Source: Dryococelus australis
Taxonomy: Eukaryota; Arthropoda; Insecta; Phasmatodea; Phasmatidae
Reading direction: 5' to 3'
Assembly: GCA_029891345.1 (NCBI GenBank)
Contig: CM057009.1
Coordinates: 287,504,966 to 287,568,965, forward strand
Length of the DNA: 64,000 nucleotides
The notes below the pieces were generated by a model. That model was not told the DNA's origin and did no database searches. It worked only from the letters and a program-made list of their open reading frames with translations. Below, piece after piece: positions 62,485-64,000 of this stretch (positions are counted from its first letter, which is position 1; each line of letters begins with the position of its first letter). Position numbers and translations under genes: made by a program.

Positions 62485-63045
62485 CAGACCTGCCAACTTG
62501 TAAAGTTTGAAATCAAGAAGATTGAAGAATGCTTAAAATAATGTGTAATCGGGTTGCGGAATTTTATATCGGTACATTTTTTCTTGTTTGTTACCAGTAT
62601 TGTTCTGAAAATGCAAAATTATTACTGATGTGTGTACATTTTGATGGTAAATCAACATAATTATTTCTACATGCAACAATACATACTTCTGAGCTTCATG
62701 TATAAACTCAGAACACAATATTACATGTAGCCTGACATATATTACATTTTTTTACAGAGAAATTCAGCTACTTACCAAATATTGCAATACTGTCCACACA
62801 TTACGTAAGTTACAAAATCAATCTTATGAACACAGAAATTCTGGTAATCGTTCAAAAAATTTCCGAACAAAAACATGAACTTCATGATTTCTAATGTCAC
62901 TTTTTCCAACATGACAAATAGTTATGTCACAGCAACACACACTACAAAATGCATACTTTTCATCTTTCTCTGATTTCAGAATGAACGGAAACTGCTCAGA
63001 ATATACAGACCTGAATACTTGGATGTACTGTTTTTTTTTTGACAC
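62485..63045 (-). mobile_element. Truncated hAT element with N-terminal finger
   Basis: The left terminus CAGACCTGCCAACTTGT begins at 62485 and closely matches the hAT terminus at 31606. To its right on the minus strand lies the N-terminal transposase region: MSKKKQYIQVFRSVYSEQFP (from 63045), then FCSVCCCDITICHVGKSD, a CxxC...H zinc finger like that of the 31606-34858 element. The rest of the transposase is absent and no right terminus was found, so this is an internally deleted or truncated copy. Confidence 0.7.
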
Positions 63046-64000
63046 ATTGTACAGCTATTATGTATGTGCACTAGACTATTAAGATAAACTCAAGCTTACG
63101 TATTTCAAGCAAATCATTATAAAATATTTCTTCACACTTGAAACACAGTACTCCTAAAAGTCCCTCGTGTATCCACAACTCACAAGCTCCATGATATGCC
63201 TGACACAGTGTTATTTAATGGTTTGACATGCAAAATTGCACACTGTTGTTTTGTTACTACATGGGTACATGAATATAACAGTTCAACTTCGTGTGAGTAC
63301 TTGCTGCTAATTTTAATTTAGTGTATCACCTCTGCTAACAGATGCCTACGACACCTAAAAGACAGGGAGCGGTAATTTCACATAAAAATTGTATGATTAA
63401 TTTTTGCGAGACCAGCAAGCCGATGAAACATCAAGGCAAACAGTTTACAAATACACACCGGAGAAACGTGCTGCATTGGCCATACCTAACCTAAAAATAA
63501 GATTTAACAAATTTAATTACCAAAATCGTTTTTTAATTTGTTTTGTATCACTAGAATGAAAGCTCCCTCCCATACTTTACCGTAGCAAAATCTAAAAACC
63601 AGGATATCAACACCAATCAACTTTATAATATGCTGTCTTTGCACCAATCCGACATCACATGAAATGCTAGACTCCCAGACAATAAAATAAATATGTGAAT
63701 TTGATGTACAAACACATCGGCATAGTTTACATAACCCTATGTAAATTATTGTAGGTATTAGGTTAAAATATTTTCAATATCTAACTCTTCATGACCACAA
63801 ATAGAATACGCTTCATATCCATGGAATTTTCGTGCCACGTAATTAGAAAAAACCACAAATACTGTAGTATGTATTTCAAATATTTTTCACTATTTAATGC
63901 AAATTACCCGCGTAAAGAGACAATATTAATGACTTTCAAACACTGAAACGTATTTGTAATATATAACCACAAAGAACATTGGCATTTGTCTAGCCGCAGT
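63046..64000. other. Right edge, nothing recognised
   Basis: AT-rich. The Rap1 exons for residues 1-61 were searched for here on the minus strand and not seen. Confidence 0.55.

Noticed and set aside
26667..64000. Rap1 N-terminal exons (P-loop, switch I) to the right
   Set aside because: No minus-strand stretch resembling GSGGVGKSALT, KYDPTIEDSYRK or LDTAGT was found by eye; very short exons could have been missed.

Overview
The window looks like non-coding chromosomal DNA from a large, repeat-rich animal genome, most probably an arthropod. It is AT-rich, open reading frames are short and scattered, and two spliced exons of a conserved gene lie 23.4 kb apart with decayed transposons between them. 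The mariner-like and Ty3/gypsy-like fragments are of kinds I associate with insects. A polyneopteran-like insect is a guess; nothing here fixes the species.

The only confidently assigned cellular gene is Rap1, a Ras-family small GTPase on the minus strand. Its exon for residues 62-104 is at 26538-26666 and its exon for residues 105-155 is at 2982-3134. The exons for residues 1-61 and for the C-terminal ~29 residues with the CAAX box were not found. They probably lie beyond the right and left edges, so most or all of the window may be Rap1 intron. Two other short minus-strand reading frames (44453-44671 and 60998-61180) are weak candidates for unknown exons.

The rest is a record of mobile DNA. 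Left part (1-26.5 kb): a 31-bp minisatellite, a 21-bp minisatellite, a Tigger/pogo element (13.5-15.6 kb), a pseudogene of an uncharacterised transposase-like family (15.6-17.1 kb), a BED-finger hAT pseudogene (18.0-19.9 kb), and a GC-richer tract with a possible solo LTR (23.2-24.9 kb). Middle part (26.7-42 kb): a short MITE, a 685-bp inverted-repeat element, a 3.25-kb hAT element with inverted ends and a near-perfect 8-bp target duplication, a 1.17-kb imperfect palindrome flanked by two copies of another repeat, and a LINE 3' end beside a tRNA-headed SINE. Right part (42-64 kb): further MITE copies, a 1.0-kb pogo-type element with matching ends, a SINE with an 18-bp perfect target duplication, a mariner-like pseudogene, a gypsy-like fragment with primer-binding site and truncated gag, a 52-base A run, a second LTR-like block and a truncated hAT.

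No gene set works together as a pathway or system here, and I found no convincing new biological system. The most informative observations are the complete hAT insertion, the two long inverted-repeat elements, the uncharacterised pseudogene next to the Tigger element, and the unassigned candidate exons. All coordinates were read by eye; splice sites of the Rap1 exons are exact, while boundaries of decayed elements are approximate.
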